Below are positions 9,293 to 17,027 of a stretch of 37,010 nt of DNA, one piece after another. The position numbers were made by a program, and so were the translations under genes. Origin of the DNA: Scatosoma sp002474405 (GTDB taxonomy: Bacteria; Bacillota; Clostridia; Christensenellales; Borkfalkiaceae); NCBI GenBank assembly GCA_937892545.1, contig CALAFO010000072.1, forward strand, positions 1 through 37,010. Reading direction: 5' to 3'. Position 1 is the stretch's first letter, and each line of letters starts with the position of its first letter. The notes below the pieces were generated by a model. It was not told where the DNA came from and searched no databases. It saw only the letters and a program-made list of their open reading frames with translations.

Positions 9293-10957
9293 TTACCCCC
9301 AGATAGCGCTCTTTCCTTTCGTCTTGGCGTAAAATTCTTCAAAATACGTCTTAGCGGTCAGCATATTATCCTTATCGATCATACAGGAAAGAGGCGCCTT
9401 CCCGTCGATTTTATAGTATTCGGTAGCAAGGAAAGAATTGTAATGAAGGTTATAAAAATCTTTGTTGGTTATCTGATACGAAATATCGGCAGATTGAATA
9501 TAATCGTTAAGCGTAAGCGCGTAAGGCGTAAGTTCGGATTTAGCGGAATTCAGCGCGTCTTTATAATCGACGCCAATCAACGTGCTTGTCGTTTTCGTAA
9601 ATTCAACAAGGTTTGAATCGGTATAAAATCCTTTTACGAAAGCCATGGCAAGTTCTTTCGTAACCGCATTGAGCCCGGATCTTACGGCAACGCTCGACCG
9701 CATCGCGTCTACATACACCTGATTGTCGCCTACCTGCGCTTCGGTTGCATGAGGCAACGGCATCCAGCCGAATTGTCTGGACATTTTATCTGTCTCCGAG
9801 ATACTTGCGCTCGCTTCGGAAAGCCACCAGTCGCCGTCAAGAAGAAGCGCATAATCGCCGTCAAGGAAGGCTTTTTGCGCCTGTTTGTGCGTGAAACTTC
9901 CGCCGAGAGAAACGGCAGGAACGTAAGTAGGCTCTTTAGTCGTTCCGTTCGTAAGCAGTTTTTCAAGGAACGTTGCACCGTAATACACGCCTGCCTGACG
10001 GGCAAGTTCGTACCCGTTGGAAGAAGATACGGTTGCCTCTTCTAATTGAATACTTCCCGACGACATATCTATTTTGCCGTCCGCAGTCATTTTCACCAGT
10101 TTGGTCGCAGTTCCGCTATACGTAAGCGTCAATTCGTGTTCTTCTATGCCGTTATAGTTTGCCGCAAGCAGATTCATAAAATCGGCAGTATAGGCGTCCT
10201 TATATTTTCCCGAAAAAGCAAGAGGTTTCTTGATGCCGAGCGTCTTGCTGTTCCCGAGCATATAATCCAGCAGCATGAAAAATTCGTCATACGTTGCGGG
10301 AAGCCCGTCGTCCGCAGAATAATCGATTCCGTCGATTACGCCCGTTTTTCCGTCGGGTCCCGCCGATTTTTTGTCGTTTTTACCGGAAACGAAAAAATCT
10401 ACGGGCGTTGCCCCGTCTTTGATATACAGGTTATGTTTTTCAAAAAGATCTTTATTGTAAATCAATCCGTAAGAGCCCGTATAATGCGGCAACCCGTAAT
10501 ATTTTCCGTCCACCGAGAAAAAGTCCTTCTGAGAATCGCTTAATTTCGATTCGATGGTTTTTCCGTCATCGTTCTGAGAAGTGATGATCGACGAAATATC
10601 TTCAAACGCACCTTTTTTGGCAAACGTAGAAAAATCTACGCCTTCAAGGAAATATACGTCGTGCTCGTCGGTTTCAAGTTCTTCCACCGTTCCGTACTTC
10701 GTCATCGCGGGATTCGTCGTTACCTGTACGCCCACTTTGTCGCCGTTCTGAAAATCTTTATATTTTTCTTCAAACACTTTAATGTAATTATCAATCCAAT
10801 CGCTGCCGTATCCCGCGCCGTAATACTTAACGGCAAGTTGCGTTTTCGTCGAATCGATGTCCGCTCCGTTGTCGCCGTTTCCACTGCACGCCGCACATGA
10901 AAGCGCCACCGTTGCCGATACTGTAAGCAGACAAATTCTTTTAAATAATTTGTTCAT
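9293..10957 (-). CDS. Extracellular solute-binding lipoprotein of the CUT1 importer
   Basis: A 554-residue lipoprotein. Its signal sequence covers residues 1-20, followed by a Cys-rich lipobox (LSCAACSG, Cys21 or Cys24) and a Gly/Asp-rich linker. The mature part begins LAVKYYGAGYGSDWIDNYIKVFEEKY, typical of large family-1 extracellular solute-binding proteins, and holds the common YGLPHYTGSYGLIYNKDLFEKHNL and LLLDGDWWLSE segments. It is longer than maltose-binding proteins and closer to the class for larger or modified glycans. It is the first gene of the minus-strand operon, directly downstream of a promoter carrying the putative AraC box. The ligand is unknown. Confidence 0.88.
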   Translation of the reverse strand: MNKLFKRICLLTVSATVALSCAACSGNGDNGADIDSTKTQLAVKYYGAGYGSDWIDNYIKVFEEKYKDFQNGDKVGVQVTTNPAMTKYGTVEELETDEHDVYFLEGVDFSTFAKKGAFEDISSIITSQNDDGKTIESKLSDSQKDFFSVDGKYYGLPHYTGSYGLIYNKDLFEKHNLYIKDGATPVDFFVSGKNDKKSAGPDGKTGVIDGIDYSADDGLPATYDEFFMLLDYMLGNSKTLGIKKPLAFSGKYKDAYTADFMNLLAANYNGIEEHELTLTYSGTATKLVKMTADGKIDMSSGSIQLEEATVSSSNGYELARQAGVYYGATFLEKLLTNGTTKEPTYVPAVSLGGSFTHKQAQKAFLDGDYALLLDGDWWLSEASASISETDKMSRQFGWMPLPHATEAQVGDNQVYVDAMRSSVAVRSGLNAVTKELAMAFVKGFYTDSNLVEFTKTTSTLIGVDYKDALNSAKSELTPYALTLNDYIQSADISYQITNKDFYNLHYNSFLATEYYKIDGKAPLSCMIDKDNMLTAKTYFEEFYAKTKGKSAIWG

Positions 10958-11059
10958 TTTTTCGTTCTCCCGATTACTTAAATTTATTTTCGCACGTAAT
11001 GAATACCGTGTTAAAACCCCTCTTCATTAAAACGACAAGTGCAGCCGTTTCAATTTTAC

Positions 11060-11126
11060 ATTATAATTTTATCACACAAATCGCTCGAAATCTATACCAA
11101 ATAGCATATACTTATTCTCATATTTT
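11060..11126 (-). promoter_or_regulatory. Promoter of the transporter operon with putative AraC box (copy A)
   Basis: On the minus strand a -10-like TATAAT (11060-11065) sits beside TGATAAAAT. There is no good -35, as expected for an activator-dependent promoter. Upstream are ATACCAAATA (plus-strand 11094-11103) and TTCTCATATTTT (11115-11126), start to start 21 bases apart. The same two blocks with the same 21-base spacing recur at 14403-14435, upstream of the second operon. The spacing of two helical turns fits the two HTH motifs of an AraC-family protein. Binding by the AraC gene at 14565 is inferred. Confidence 0.65.
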
Positions 11127-11173
11127 GCACTTTTTGAAAAATATGCCGCTCGGCAAGGTTTTGTAAAAAGTTT

Positions 11174-11956
11174 TTACTTACCGTTATTGTATGAAGCAAA
11201 CAATTTCTTTTTATTTTCCGCAACTTCACGGGGAGAATACTTTCGCACTTCGTAATTAAACACCTGATCATAGCCGATTTTTTCGAGCGATCCGATAACT
11301 TTGTTCCATTCGATAACGCCTTCGCCCGGAAGTCGATGCCGCTCGTCCACCCCGTCGTTATCCGAAATATGCAGGTGCTTCACCCTCCCTTTAAGCCTTA
11401 AAAGCGCGCTTTGCGGGGTTTCCCTTAAAAGGTGATTAACATCGCAACACACATGCAAATCATCGAATGAAGCGATTAAATCGAACAGTTCGATCGTAGT
11501 GTTCGCAAGGCATGTTCTCGGCAGATTTTCCACCAAAAGTTTTTCATGTTTCAAAGCCGAAAGACTTTCCCTCGCATTTTCAAGTCTTTCCTGTCTGGTC
11601 TCATCCGAAACGGGTTCGCCGCTCGGGTGAATACAGAAATAATTTGGCGGACAGACTTCTTCGCATATCTTCATTATCTCACCGTGATTTCTTACCGCTG
11701 CCCTGCGTTCTTCTTCGGACAGCGAAGAAATATCGCACTCGACGCCGTAATAAGGCAAGTGTATACATTCTACGAAAACGCCGTATTTTTCCGCTTTCTT
11801 ATGAAATTCGGAAAGCCTCGAAACCGCATTTTCCATCGTGAAATTCTTAGACAATCCGGGGTCTATGCTATATACGCCGCTGTCGCGACATTCCATCAAT
11901 ATTTCTTCGGTAATATCCGCGAGTTCTAAGGACATTCCCGTTCTTAAATCATACAT
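11174..11956 (-). CDS. Sugar phosphate isomerase/epimerase-like TIM barrel protein
   Basis: A 260-residue protein of the xylose-isomerase-like TIM barrel superfamily (AP endonuclease 2 / IolE-like). Metal-site motifs appear in order: HLPYYG near residue 67, the CIHPSGEP strand, LLVENLPR with the metal Glu, CCDVNHLL with Asp and His, and HLHISDNDGVDERHRLPGEG with further His/Asp and the final Glu. Enzymes of this family isomerise, epimerise or dehydrate sugars and inositols. It lies 11 bp after the Gfo/Idh gene, the common dehydrogenase-plus-isomerase pairing of sugar and inositol catabolism. The substrate is not known. It has no signal peptide and is cytoplasmic. Confidence 0.85.
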   Translation of the reverse strand: MYDLRTGMSLELADITEEILMECRDSGVYSIDPGLSKNFTMENAVSRLSEFHKKAEKYGVFVECIHLPYYGVECDISSLSEEERRAAVRNHGEIMKICEEVCPPNYFCIHPSGEPVSDETRQERLENARESLSALKHEKLLVENLPRTCLANTTIELFDLIASFDDLHVCCDVNHLLRETPQSALLRLKGRVKHLHISDNDGVDERHRLPGEGVIEWNKVIGSLEKIGYDQVFNYEVRKYSPREVAENKKKLFASYNNGK

Positions 11957-11967
11957 ATTCTCTATTC

Positions 11968-13230
11968 CTATTCCGTAATTTTTACCGCCGAGCCGCCGTT
12001 TTTACGCGATTCTTCGGCGCAGAAACACATTCTGTGGGATTCGAGACTGTCCTCGAGCGTAGTCCTCGTGATCGACGAGGAATTAACAGTGACGCAATCT
12101 ACAAAGTCCTCAAAAAGCAGTCTGTCACCGCCGCCATGCACGCCGAAATCGACATTTGTAGCGTTTAGATCTATATCGTAATCGTCGGTAAGATAAGGCT
12201 TTACGTGAATCACGTTCTGCTCCATATCGCCCTCGATCTCCCCCATCGTTCCATGGATTTTAAGGCATCTGTGGTAGTTTTTGGAAAATGCGGTCATCGT
12301 AAGTTGCGCGGTTACGCCGCCTTCAAATAACATATTAACCACCTGATGATCAACCACGTCGTTATCGCACGCATAAACGCATCTGCCGAATTGATTTGGT
12401 TTTGCCGACAAAAGCCTGTCGAGAAGTTCCGCCCGTCCTACTCTTACCTCGGCTGCGTTGCCGAGTATCGGATTATACGTTTTATATACGTCTCCGTAAA
12501 TCTTATACGCGTCGTAAGGACACTTCTTTTTCGTTTCCTCGTTGCAGTCGCAACAATAGTCGGCAGAACCTTCGGGGGCATTCTCGCGTTTGAATAAATA
12601 CAGACTGCCGTAAGACGAAACGCTCTTACATTTTTTACCTATAAGCCAGAAAATAATATCAAGATCGTGGCAGCACTTTGCGAGAATCATAGGCGAACTC
12701 TGCGACTCGTTACGCCACGCCCCGCGAACATAGGAGTGCGCGTCGTGCCAATAACCGACGTTTTCGGTCTGACTCATATTGACGACTTCTCCTATCGCTC
12801 CTTCCATTATCAATTTCTTAATTTTATGGTAAAAATGACTGTATCTGAGTTCGTGACACACCATAACTTTACGTCCCGTACTCTTTTGAACTTTCAGTAT
12901 TTCCTCGCAGTCCGCCATAGTGGGTGCGACAGGCTTTTCGAGGCATACGTCGTACCCAAGTTCCATCGCTTTTATCGCGTGATCTTTATGGTCTTTATCC
13001 TGTGTGCAAATGAAAACGGCATCGCATATCTTGCCGCGCGCAAAAAACTCGTCGGCACTGCGATAAAGTTGCGAATCGTTTAAGCCGTAATACTCTTTGG
13101 CTTGCTCCAATGCTTTTTCAGAAGTGTCGGCGACGGCGAAAAACTCGGTTCGCTCGTCTTTTACTATATAATTACCAAAAAGTTGTCCGCGACTACCGCA
13201 TCCGATAACCGCAATTTTTAATTTATCCAT
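11968..13230 (-). CDS. Gfo/Idh/MocA family NAD(P)-dependent oxidoreductase
   Basis: A Rossmann-fold dehydrogenase of 420 residues from the chosen ATG at 13230 (MDKLKIAVIG). Upstream ATGs at 13248 and 13305 are possible but less typical for the family. It shows GCGSRG at 10-15 for the dinucleotide, EKP at 98-100 with the catalytic Lys, and CCHDLDI at about 186-192. A Cys cluster (CCDC at 226-229 and KCPYDA at about 236-241) is seen in one branch of the family, where it may bind metal. The enzyme would oxidise or reduce a sugar, inositol or sugar acid. It lies between the GDPD and TIM-barrel genes on the same strand, so a three-step cytoplasmic pathway is likely. Confidence 0.88.
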   Translation of the reverse strand: MDKLKIAVIGCGSRGQLFGNYIVKDERTEFFAVADTSEKALEQAKEYYGLNDSQLYRSADEFFARGKICDAVFICTQDKDHKDHAIKAMELGYDVCLEKPVAPTMADCEEILKVQKSTGRKVMVCHELRYSHFYHKIKKLIMEGAIGEVVNMSQTENVGYWHDAHSYVRGAWRNESQSSPMILAKCCHDLDIIFWLIGKKCKSVSSYGSLYLFKRENAPEGSADYCCDCNEETKKKCPYDAYKIYGDVYKTYNPILGNAAEVRVGRAELLDRLLSAKPNQFGRCVYACDNDVVDHQVVNMLFEGGVTAQLTMTAFSKNYHRCLKIHGTMGEIEGDMEQNVIHVKPYLTDDYDIDLNATNVDFGVHGGGDRLLFEDFVDCVTVNSSSITRTTLEDSLESHRMCFCAEESRKNGGSAVKITE

Positions 13231-13276
13231 AATATCTCTTTTCTCCATAAAAACCCCACGAAATTTTTCCCCATAA

Positions 13277-14305
13277 TTATTTACTTCTATCGTTATACTC
13301 TGCAAGAAATTTCACAAGTTCGCGCGGATGGTCGGTCTGAATAGCTTTATATCCGCGGGAAATCATCTCCGCCCATGTCGCTTCCGTATCGGGTCGCGTG
13401 CTGCAAAGCCCCGACCACATGGTATTTACAAACATTGCGACGTTATTTTCAATACACCACGGTTCAAGTTCGGCGCGGGCAATTTTTTCCGCGTCGTCGT
13501 CCGGAATAACAATTTCCACCATAGCAAGGTTTTCGTTCGTTTCAAAATGTGCCCGCGGGACAGAAACGTCGTACCAGTTGGCTATATAAACATATAACGT
13601 GCTTTTCCTTACCTCTTCCGCCGTAATTTGCTCACCTACGTGTTTTTCGTTCCATTTTTCGGCTGCGACTGCATACCATTTCATCATGGCTTCCGCGTCG
13701 AACGGATTTTTGAAAAAAGTGATATCCAGCATACCGTATTCGCGGAACATCATATAGCAATCGGCAAAAAGTTCTGCGGTAAAACAATGATCGAAATTGA
13801 TCAACGTTTTCGGCCCGACTTTTTTGATAAGGTCGAGCGCATCGTCAAGACGGGCAAGCGGTATCGTCCCTCCCGCCTGCGCAACACCGGAATGTTCGCA
13901 ATAATGCGGAAGTCCGTTCAGAAGTGCCGCGTCTTTTTCCGTAAGCACATATAAATCTGAATTCGTGTCCTTTCCTTCTTCCGCTTTCACGGGAATTTTC
14001 GTAAGTTCTTCCCACGTAAAGTCGGATATATTTCCCGTCTTTGTAGTGCAACGATCGATTGTAGTATCGTGCGAGAGGACAAGGACGCCGTCTTTTGTCT
14101 TTTTTACGTCGATTTCCGTCATATCGATGCCGATTCCGATCGACGCGGCTATAGCAAGCAGCGAATTTTCGGGACCTTCGCGCCACGCCGCACGATGCGT
14201 AACCCCGATCGGCAGGCCTCTGTAAAATTTATCATAAGCGTTTTGTGCGCCGAAAAAGCCGTCTTTTGGTAACTTTACGCGTTTTTCCGTTACTTCTGTT
14301 GTCAT
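13277..14305 (-). CDS. Glycerophosphodiester phosphodiesterase family protein
   Basis: A 342-residue protein with the GDPD TIM-barrel signature: HRAAWREGPENS with His37-Arg38 and Glu46-Asn47, then EID (Glu64, Asp66) for metal and the general-acid His79 in VLSHDTTIDRCT. The C-terminal segment YKAIQTDHPRELVKFL is the usual family ending. It has no signal peptide, so it should act in the cytoplasm on an imported phosphodiester or a related substrate. It is the first gene of the second operon, with GGGAGAG before ATG 14305, and its promoter carries AraC box copy B. Its pairing with a sugar importer hints at a glycerophosphoryl-linked glycan or glycerophospho-inositol substrate, but that is inference. 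Confidence 0.85.
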   Translation of the reverse strand: MTTEVTEKRVKLPKDGFFGAQNAYDKFYRGLPIGVTHRAAWREGPENSLLAIAASIGIGIDMTEIDVKKTKDGVLVLSHDTTIDRCTTKTGNISDFTWEELTKIPVKAEEGKDTNSDLYVLTEKDAALLNGLPHYCEHSGVAQAGGTIPLARLDDALDLIKKVGPKTLINFDHCFTAELFADCYMMFREYGMLDITFFKNPFDAEAMMKWYAVAAEKWNEKHVGEQITAEEVRKSTLYVYIANWYDVSVPRAHFETNENLAMVEIVIPDDDAEKIARAELEPWCIENNVAMFVNTMWSGLCSTRPDTEATWAEMISRGYKAIQTDHPRELVKFLAEYNDRSK

Positions 14306-14367
14306 ACTTATTTCTCTCCCGATTTTCCATCGAATGATAATAAACTTTTTGTCGCCTATTATCGTAC

Positions 14368-14435
14368 ATTATAGATTTTATCACAATTCCTTCAACAAAT
14401 CAATACCAAATACAACAAAATAATTCTCATATTTT
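14368..14435 (-). promoter_or_regulatory. Promoter of the GDPD operon with putative AraC box (copy B)
   Basis: The minus-strand -10 TATAAT (14368-14373) lies beside TGATAAAAT. TTGATT, 17 bases before TAAAAT, could serve as a weak -35. Upstream blocks are ATACCAAATA (14403-14412) and TTCTCATATTTT (14424-14435), with spacing identical to copy A. The box-to-minus-10 distance differs from copy A by only one base. It lies in the divergent gap between the GDPD gene and the AraC gene, so it could also mediate autoregulation. Confidence 0.65.
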
Positions 14436-14526
14436 TTACTTTTCGGGCAAAATGACGTTCAAAATATAAAAAATTCATCCGTTAGGATTTGATTTCACTT
14501 TATTTTTTCCTTTCAATGTGTTAAAA

Positions 14527-14532
14527 TATAAT
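14527..14532 (+). promoter_or_regulatory. Candidate -10 of the AraC gene
   Basis: A TATAAT lies 32 bases before the chosen ATG at 14565, in an A/T-rich run. The -35 position holds only a poly-T stretch, so the promoter is weak or activated. Support is limited to the -10 and its position. Confidence 0.35.
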
Positions 14533-14564
14533 TGTTGTTTTACGTAAAGGAGGGAAAATCCGAT

Positions 14565-15371
14565 ATGCACATCAATCCGTATTACGAACAACACAGAGAT
14601 ATCAGCAATATCATGGCGAGAAAAACCAATTCCGTTGTTTACCCGGCGCATTTTCATATGTCTCCGGAATTATTTATTCTGAAAAAGGGAACTTGTACGG
14701 TTTTGTCTAACGGAAAAACTTATCAGATGACCGACGGCTGCGTGGCTTTCTTTTCTCCGTACGATACGCACGCCTACCTTTCGGAAAATCTGCCCCAAAC
14801 CGACCCGCCGAATATCCTGGTGGTAATTCCTCCTTTTTTCTGGAATTCCTGTACCACTTTATCGAATAACAGTTCCCCTGTAAACGCCGTCGTGCAGAAT
14901 CCCACCCTCTGCGACAACCTTGCGCGCGTTGCGTCGGAATATTTTTTCGATACTAACATTGAAAAAAATGTTCTGAAAGCCGCGGTAGATTTACTTTTTG
15001 CCTATATTACAAACGCGTTTGTTTTTGAACAGCGCAAAAAAAGCGGCGAACAAACTCTTATTCAAAGCGCGCTGTCTTATATTTCGGATCATTACAGAGA
15101 AAAAATTTCATTGCAATCTATTTCCGCTGCAATCGGTTATACGCCCGCTTATCTTTCGCGCGTATTTAACGCTTATTTCGGTATGTCTATCAGCGATCAT
15201 ATCAATTCGCTTCGCCTTACCTACGTGGAAGAAACAAGCAAACTTAATCCGGAAACGAAAATCACGGATCTTATCTATCAAAGCGGATTCGGCGGAATAC
15301 AAACCTATTATCGGAATAAAGAAAAATTAGCGTACATAACAACACCTCCCCCGCAACGAAATATTAATTGA
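14565..15371 (+). CDS. AraC family transcriptional regulator with altered C-terminal end
   Basis: The start is ATG 14565, with AAGGAGGG at 14547-14554. The upstream TTG at 14532 has no such site. Residues 20-75 form an AraC-type cupin (PAHFHMSPELFILKKGT, GCVAFFSPYDTHAYL) for an effector. Residues 165-250 hold the two HTH motifs (ISLQSISAAIGYTPAYLSRVFNAYFG and ITDLIYQSGFGGIQTYYRN). After residue 250 the frame ends abnormally (KEKLAYITTPPPQRNIN). Adding one A to the run at 15322-15326 gives KEKISVHNNTSPATKY and a stop at 15365-15367, which matches the usual ending of the family. The gene is divergent from the GDPD operon and is the likely activator of both operons through boxes A and B. Confidence 0.85.
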   Translation: MHINPYYEQHRDISNIMARKTNSVVYPAHFHMSPELFILKKGTCTVLSNGKTYQMTDGCVAFFSPYDTHAYLSENLPQTDPPNILVVIPPFFWNSCTTLSNNSSPVNAVVQNPTLCDNLARVASEYFFDTNIEKNVLKAAVDLLFAYITNAFVFEQRKKSGEQTLIQSALSYISDHYREKISLQSISAAIGYTPAYLSRVFNAYFGMSISDHINSLRLTYVEETSKLNPETKITDLIYQSGFGGIQTYYRNKEKLAYITTPPPQRNIN

Positions 15372-15583
15372 TTTTTTATAGTTCTTTAATATTTTTCTAA
15401 TGAAAGCGAGGCTTTTGAATACATCTTCTGTATCAACACATAATATAATCCGGATTCACCAATACTTTACCTACAATATTTTCATATTTATTTTATCGCC
15501 CCACTTTCATGACAACAATTAAACTCAAGAAAAACGACAATAAACAAATACTAAATATAATTGTAACGTTGTTTTTCGTATCC

Positions 15584-15611
15584 AAAAAAGTCTCCCCCGT
15601 CAAAGGGGGGG
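15584..15611 (-). terminator. Possible minus-strand terminator
   Basis: Read on the minus strand, a run of C pairs with GGGGG (plus-strand arms 15594-15598 and 15605-15609, six-base loop), followed by AGAC and six T (plus-strand A15584-15589). It could stop transcription leaving the mobile island toward the AraC gene. Confidence 0.45.
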
Positions 15612-15636
15612 TAAAAATATTGCGTATAACTTTTAC

Positions 15637-15675
15637 GCCGCAGTTTCAGTCAGAAACTGCGGCTTATTTTATTTC
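15637..15675 (+). terminator. Rho-independent terminator, plus strand
   Basis: Perfect 11-bp arms GCCGCAGTTTC (15637-15647) and GAAACTGCGGC (15653-15663) with a 5-nt loop, followed by TTATTTTATTTC. It is the first strong terminator downstream of the AraC gene, 266 bases after its stop. Confidence 0.75.
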
Positions 15676-15895
15676 AATGCAATTTTTTTAGCCTCGACTT
15701 CCTTTATTATATAAAAACACACTACCACACCCAATTTTACAAATCACAAGGACTATAAAATTACAGCAAAACTCTTTTTCTTCCTCTGTTTTTAATAGTT
15801 CCCTTGGGTACGTTCACATTCTCCTGTCATGATGGCACCTGCCACCTGTCATAAAATGGGGAGAATTCACCCTTTTAAGGCGTTTTAATTAAAAA

Positions 15896-15931
15896 TTTTT
15901 AGCGGAAGAGCCTTTTTACGACTCTCCCGCT
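15896..15931 (-). terminator. Terminator of the surface-protein remnant
   Basis: A ten-base stem with one mismatch (plus-strand AGCGGAAGAG 15901-15910 and CTCTCCCGCT 15922-15931). On the minus strand it is followed by AAAAATTTTT. It lies 13 bases beyond the stop of the minus-strand gene at 15944. Confidence 0.5.
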
Positions 15932-15943
15932 CTTATTTTACCC

Positions 15944-16684
15944 TTAAAATTCGCGGCGTTTCTTTATGAGTATAAAACATACCGCGCCGATACACGCAAC
16001 GCCGAACGCGCTTAAACCGATAATCAAGCCCGCTTTCGAGCCGCTTTCTTTCGTGTCGTTTACATCGCCGTTTCCGCTATCCGCAGGCTTTTCTTCGGGC
16101 GGAATTTCGGGCGGCGTATCATCGGCAATTTCAACCGTAACGCTTAACGAAAACGCACCCGATTTTCCGAAACGATTGACCGCTATAACGCTGTATTCGC
16201 CGCTTTTACCAATCGTATACTTTTCGCCGAGCGATAATACCGCAAGCAGATTTTCATCTGCGTCGTATACGCAAAGCATCGCCGCTTCGTCAAGCGCGTC
16301 AACAACCGAAACGTTCACCTTGCCCGCTAACTTGTACGTTCTATCAAACGCGGCTTTATTCTCGTTGCCGTCGTTCACCGAATACAAAATATCGGGCGCG
16401 CGGCTCACGATAATCACGGCATAACCGCAAGAATTATTCCATTCGTCGCGCACCGTCAAGGTATGCTTACCCGCCACGGCAAATTCATCCCCAGTAAACT
16501 CTTCGCCGTCCGAATACACGCGGACATTATCGCCGAGTTCCACTTTGTCGGCAACGATTGTTTCCGAATACAAGTTTTCGCCCACACAGGCTTCCGCAGG
16601 CTCTTTTTGCCAAAAATAGAACTTTTTCACGCTGTTTTCGGCATACTTTTTCACGACTTCGTTCAATCTCGCTTGGTTTTCAAT
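15944..16684 (-). CDS. Membrane-anchored surface protein remnant, non-ATG start
   Basis: About 246 residues that I do not recognise as a named family. The middle has two Ig-like stretches (FTGDEFAVAGKHTLTVRDEWNN and KYTIGKSGEYSVIAVNRFG). Then come an acidic/proline linker (DDTPPEIPPEEKPADSGNGD), one membrane segment (AGLIIGLSAFGVACIGAVCFILI) and a KKRR tail, as in C-terminally anchored surface proteins. There is no signal peptide and no LPXTG. AAAGGAG lies nine bases before an ATT at 16684 that would begin IENQARLNEVVKKYAENS. A TTG at 16666 is the next option. It probably represents the 3' part of a larger surface-protein gene fused to a foreign 5' end, or a gene whose ATG mutated to ATT. Confidence 0.5.
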   Translation of the reverse strand: MENQARLNEVVKKYAENSVKKFYFWQKEPAEACVGENLYSETIVADKVELGDNVRVYSDGEEFTGDEFAVAGKHTLTVRDEWNNSCGYAVIIVSRAPDILYSVNDGNENKAAFDRTYKLAGKVNVSVVDALDEAAMLCVYDADENLLAVLSLGEKYTIGKSGEYSVIAVNRFGKSGAFSLSVTVEIADDTPPEIPPEEKPADSGNGDVNDTKESGSKAGLIIGLSAFGVACIGAVCFILIKKRREF

Positions 16685-16757
16685 TCGTTTTTTCTCCTTT
16701 CTCTTGTTTTTTCGTAAAAAAATAACTACTTCCCACTTGCTCGAAAATAGTCTGCAT

Positions 16758-17027
16758 TTACGGTGGAATGCCGCTTTTTATTTTGTAACATAAACTGCTT
16801 TTGCCGCCGTTTTGCCGAAATCTTTGCTCGGTCTTTAATAGCCCCGCCTTTTTCAGTTCTTTCACCGCCCGCCTAACCGTCGATTCGGAAATTTTCAGAT
16901 CTTCCGCTATCGTAGGTATCGACGGCCAACATTCGCCCTGCTTGTTCGCTCTGTCCGCTAAATACAAATACACCGCCACCGCCCGATGCGAAATTTCACA
17001 CTCATACAAAAAATCAAGTCGGCTCAT
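16758..17027 (-). CDS. Small helix-turn-helix protein of the conjugative island
   Basis: An 89-residue winged-helix protein (HTH_36-like). SHRAVAVYLYLADRANKQGECWPSIPTIAEDLKISESTVRRAVKELKKAGLLK shows the full helix-turn-helix followed by the wing. Such proteins accompany VirD4 genes in Tn1549-type elements and probably bind element DNA, as replication or transfer regulators. Its ATG at 17027 overlaps the 3' end of the VirD4 gene by 14 bases, so it is co-translated with it. The length is normal for the family. Confidence 0.75.
   Translation of the reverse strand: MSRLDFLYECEISHRAVAVYLYLADRANKQGECWPSIPTIAEDLKISESTVRRAVKELKKAGLLKTEQRFRQNGGKSSLCYKIKSGIPP

Larger units (their letters stand above)
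15372..15943. other. Gene-free stretch between the sugar locus and the mobile island
   Basis: I see no gene here. The 572 bases are A/T-rich and hold two or three hairpin terminators (listed separately), plus two direct copies of CCTGTCAT (15823-15830 and 15845-15852) flanking an inverted repeat TGGCA-CC-TGCCA. It probably contains the left boundary of the mobile island. Confidence 0.6.
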
